A model generated the notes under the pieces. The model was not told the DNA's origin and did not search any database. It saw only the letters and a program-made list of their open reading frames with translations. A DNA stretch of 6,935 nt from Rhodoferax sp. (GTDB lineage Bacteria > Pseudomonadota > Gammaproteobacteria > Burkholderiales > Burkholderiaceae): assembly GCA_020048295.1 (NCBI GenBank), contig JAIFMT010000073.1:1-6935 (forward strand), read 5' to 3'. Below are positions 6,150 to 6,935 of the stretch, piece after piece. The position numbers and the translations under genes are program-made. Every line of letters starts with the position of its first letter. The first letter of the stretch is position 1.

Positions 6150-6935
6150 GGCTGTCCTTGTTGAGGCGGTTGGCATCTTCAATGGCTTGGCGCTCGCGCG
6201 TGATCTCGGTGCGCAGTTCGTCTTCGGTGGGCAGCACCAGCCGGTATTTGCTGGCAAAAATCTGCTCGCTGTCGTGCAGCACTGAATAACGCACCAGCGC
6301 CTGGTCCTTGTGGTCGCACAGCAAAATGCCCACCGTCGGGTTGTCATCGGCGCCACGGCGCAGGTCGTCGTACATGCGCACATACATATCCATCTGCCCG
6401 ACATCCTGGTGCGTCAGCTCCCCGGTTTTCAGGTCAACCAGCACAAAGCACTTCAGCAGGTAGTTGTAAAACACCAGGTCGATGTAGAAGTCTTTGGTCT
6501 CGGTGCTGATGCGCTGCTGGCGCGCGACAAAGGCAAAGCCCTTGCCCAGCTCCAGCAAAAAGCCTTGCAGCTTGTCCATCAAAGCCTGCTCCAGCCGGGA
6601 CTCCAGCAGTTGGCCGGTGCCGGGCAGTCCCAAAAATTCCAGCAGCACCGGGTCGCGCACAAACTCGCGGGGTATTTGGGGTAGCGCTGCCAGGTTGGTA
6701 TGGGCCTCGGCGGTCACGCTGGCTTTGTCGCTGCTGAGCAGCAGGCGCTCAAAATACAGGGTGTTGATCTGGCGCTCCAGCGCCCGCGAACTCCAGTTTT
6801 GTGTGGCGGCTTCGTTCATGTACCAATCGCGGGCTTTTTCGTCACTCACCCGCAGCATGAGCCGATAGTGCGTCCAGCTCAATTCGCGACGCACTGCGTC
6901 GCGAATTGGAAATGCCAGGTAAAACGCCCTCATGT
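6133..6935 (-). CDS. PDDEXK nuclease, DUF1016/YhcG family, C-terminal part
   Basis: At least 266 residues are visible, numbered here from the ATG at 6933. The opening residues (MRAFYLAFPIRDAVRRELSWTHYR) match an internal stretch of YhcG proteins just after the N-terminal winged-helix-like DUF1016_N domain. The frame is open to the window edge, so the true start most likely lies outside. The WYMNEAATQNWSSRALERQI segment (37-56) is typical of the family. The PDDEXK-like core follows: a helix with E113/E115, then D152 in FYIDLVFYN, D167-L-K169 in LVDLKTG, and Q180-x3-Y184 in the helix after it. The C-terminus (LPTEDELRTEITRER) is as expected, so the 3' end is complete. The family is widespread in accessory DNA and is a presumed nuclease; its cellular role is not settled. 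It shares the strand of the downstream membrane-complex genes, so it may be co-transcribed with them. Confidence 0.88.
   Translation of the reverse strand, partial: MRAFYLAFPIRDAVRRELSWTHYRLMLRVSDEKARDWYMNEAATQNWSSRALERQINTLYFERLLLSSDKASVTAEAHTNLAALPQIPREFVRDPVLLEFLGLPGTGQLLESRLEQALMDKLQGFLLELGKGFAFVARQQRISTETKDFYIDLVFYNYLLKCFVLVDLKTGELTHQDVGQMDMYVRMYDDLRRGADDNPTVGILLCDHKDQALVRYSVLHDSEQIFASKYRLVLPTEDELRTEITRERQAIEDANRLNKDSHDTSS
6155..6159 (-). promoter_or_regulatory. Ribosome binding site ahead of the 39-codon ORF
   Basis: AAGGA on the minus strand lies 5 nt from the ATG at 6149, inside the 3' end of the nuclease gene. A site this good inside coding sequence is the main reason to consider the short ORF translated. 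It could also occur by chance, since it falls in the codons for Asn-Lys-Asp. Confidence 0.4.

Noticed and set aside
1..6935. CRISPR array, tRNA/rRNA gene, insertion sequence or 6S RNA next to the cyclo-ligase gene
   Set aside because: No spaced direct repeats, tRNA-like cloverleaf or transposase motifs were seen by eye, and the 9 bp gap upstream of the cyclo-ligase gene leaves no room for a 6S RNA gene.

Overview
The window is GC-rich and densely coding, with long spurious antisense frames. The protein sequences look like those of betaproteobacteria, most likely Burkholderiales near Comamonadaceae (Rhodoferax/Polaromonas type). That assignment is an inference from protein resemblance, not from a marker gene.

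Left block (1-2194). At the left edge, on the minus strand, lies the 5' part of a soluble lytic murein transglycosylase gene. It has a signal peptide but is interrupted by an in-frame TAA at 30-32, and recognisable family sequence resumes in the same frame after the stop. Starting 9 bp away and diverging from it (+ strand) is 5-formyltetrahydrofolate cyclo-ligase (318-917). Its stop overlaps the start (TGATG) of a fold-type III PLP enzyme of the D-serine dehydratase/D-threonine aldolase-like 'amino acid deaminase' group (917-2194). These two genes form a translationally coupled pair.

Convergence point (2195-2278). This 84 bp gap separates the + strand pair from the minus-strand operon. No convincing intrinsic terminator is visible.

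Right block (minus strand, transcribed from 6935 toward 2279). In transcription order it holds: a PDDEXK nuclease of the DUF1016/YhcG family (5' end outside the window); a possible 39-codon ORF; a HyfF/NuoM-like proton-antiporter membrane subunit; a fused NuoC-NuoD/HycE-like catalytic-type large subunit; and a NuoB/HycG-like small subunit with an N-terminal two-cluster ferredoxin domain. The last three are packed with gaps of 1 and 7 nt and clearly form one operon.

Main biological point. The large subunit is built like a group 4 (energy-converting) [NiFe]-hydrogenase subunit but has neither CxxC motif for the Ni-Fe site. The small subunit keeps all four ligands of the proximal [4Fe-4S] cluster and adds eight ferredoxin cysteines. 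This fits the 'energy-converting hydrogenase-related' (Ehr) class, which lies between complex I and group 4 hydrogenases and whose electron donor and acceptor are unknown to me. The other membrane subunits expected for such a complex (HyfB-, HyfC- and HyfE-like) are not in the window. A nuclease gene sits directly upstream of hyfF, so either that gene was inserted into the operon or the remaining subunits lie beyond the right edge.
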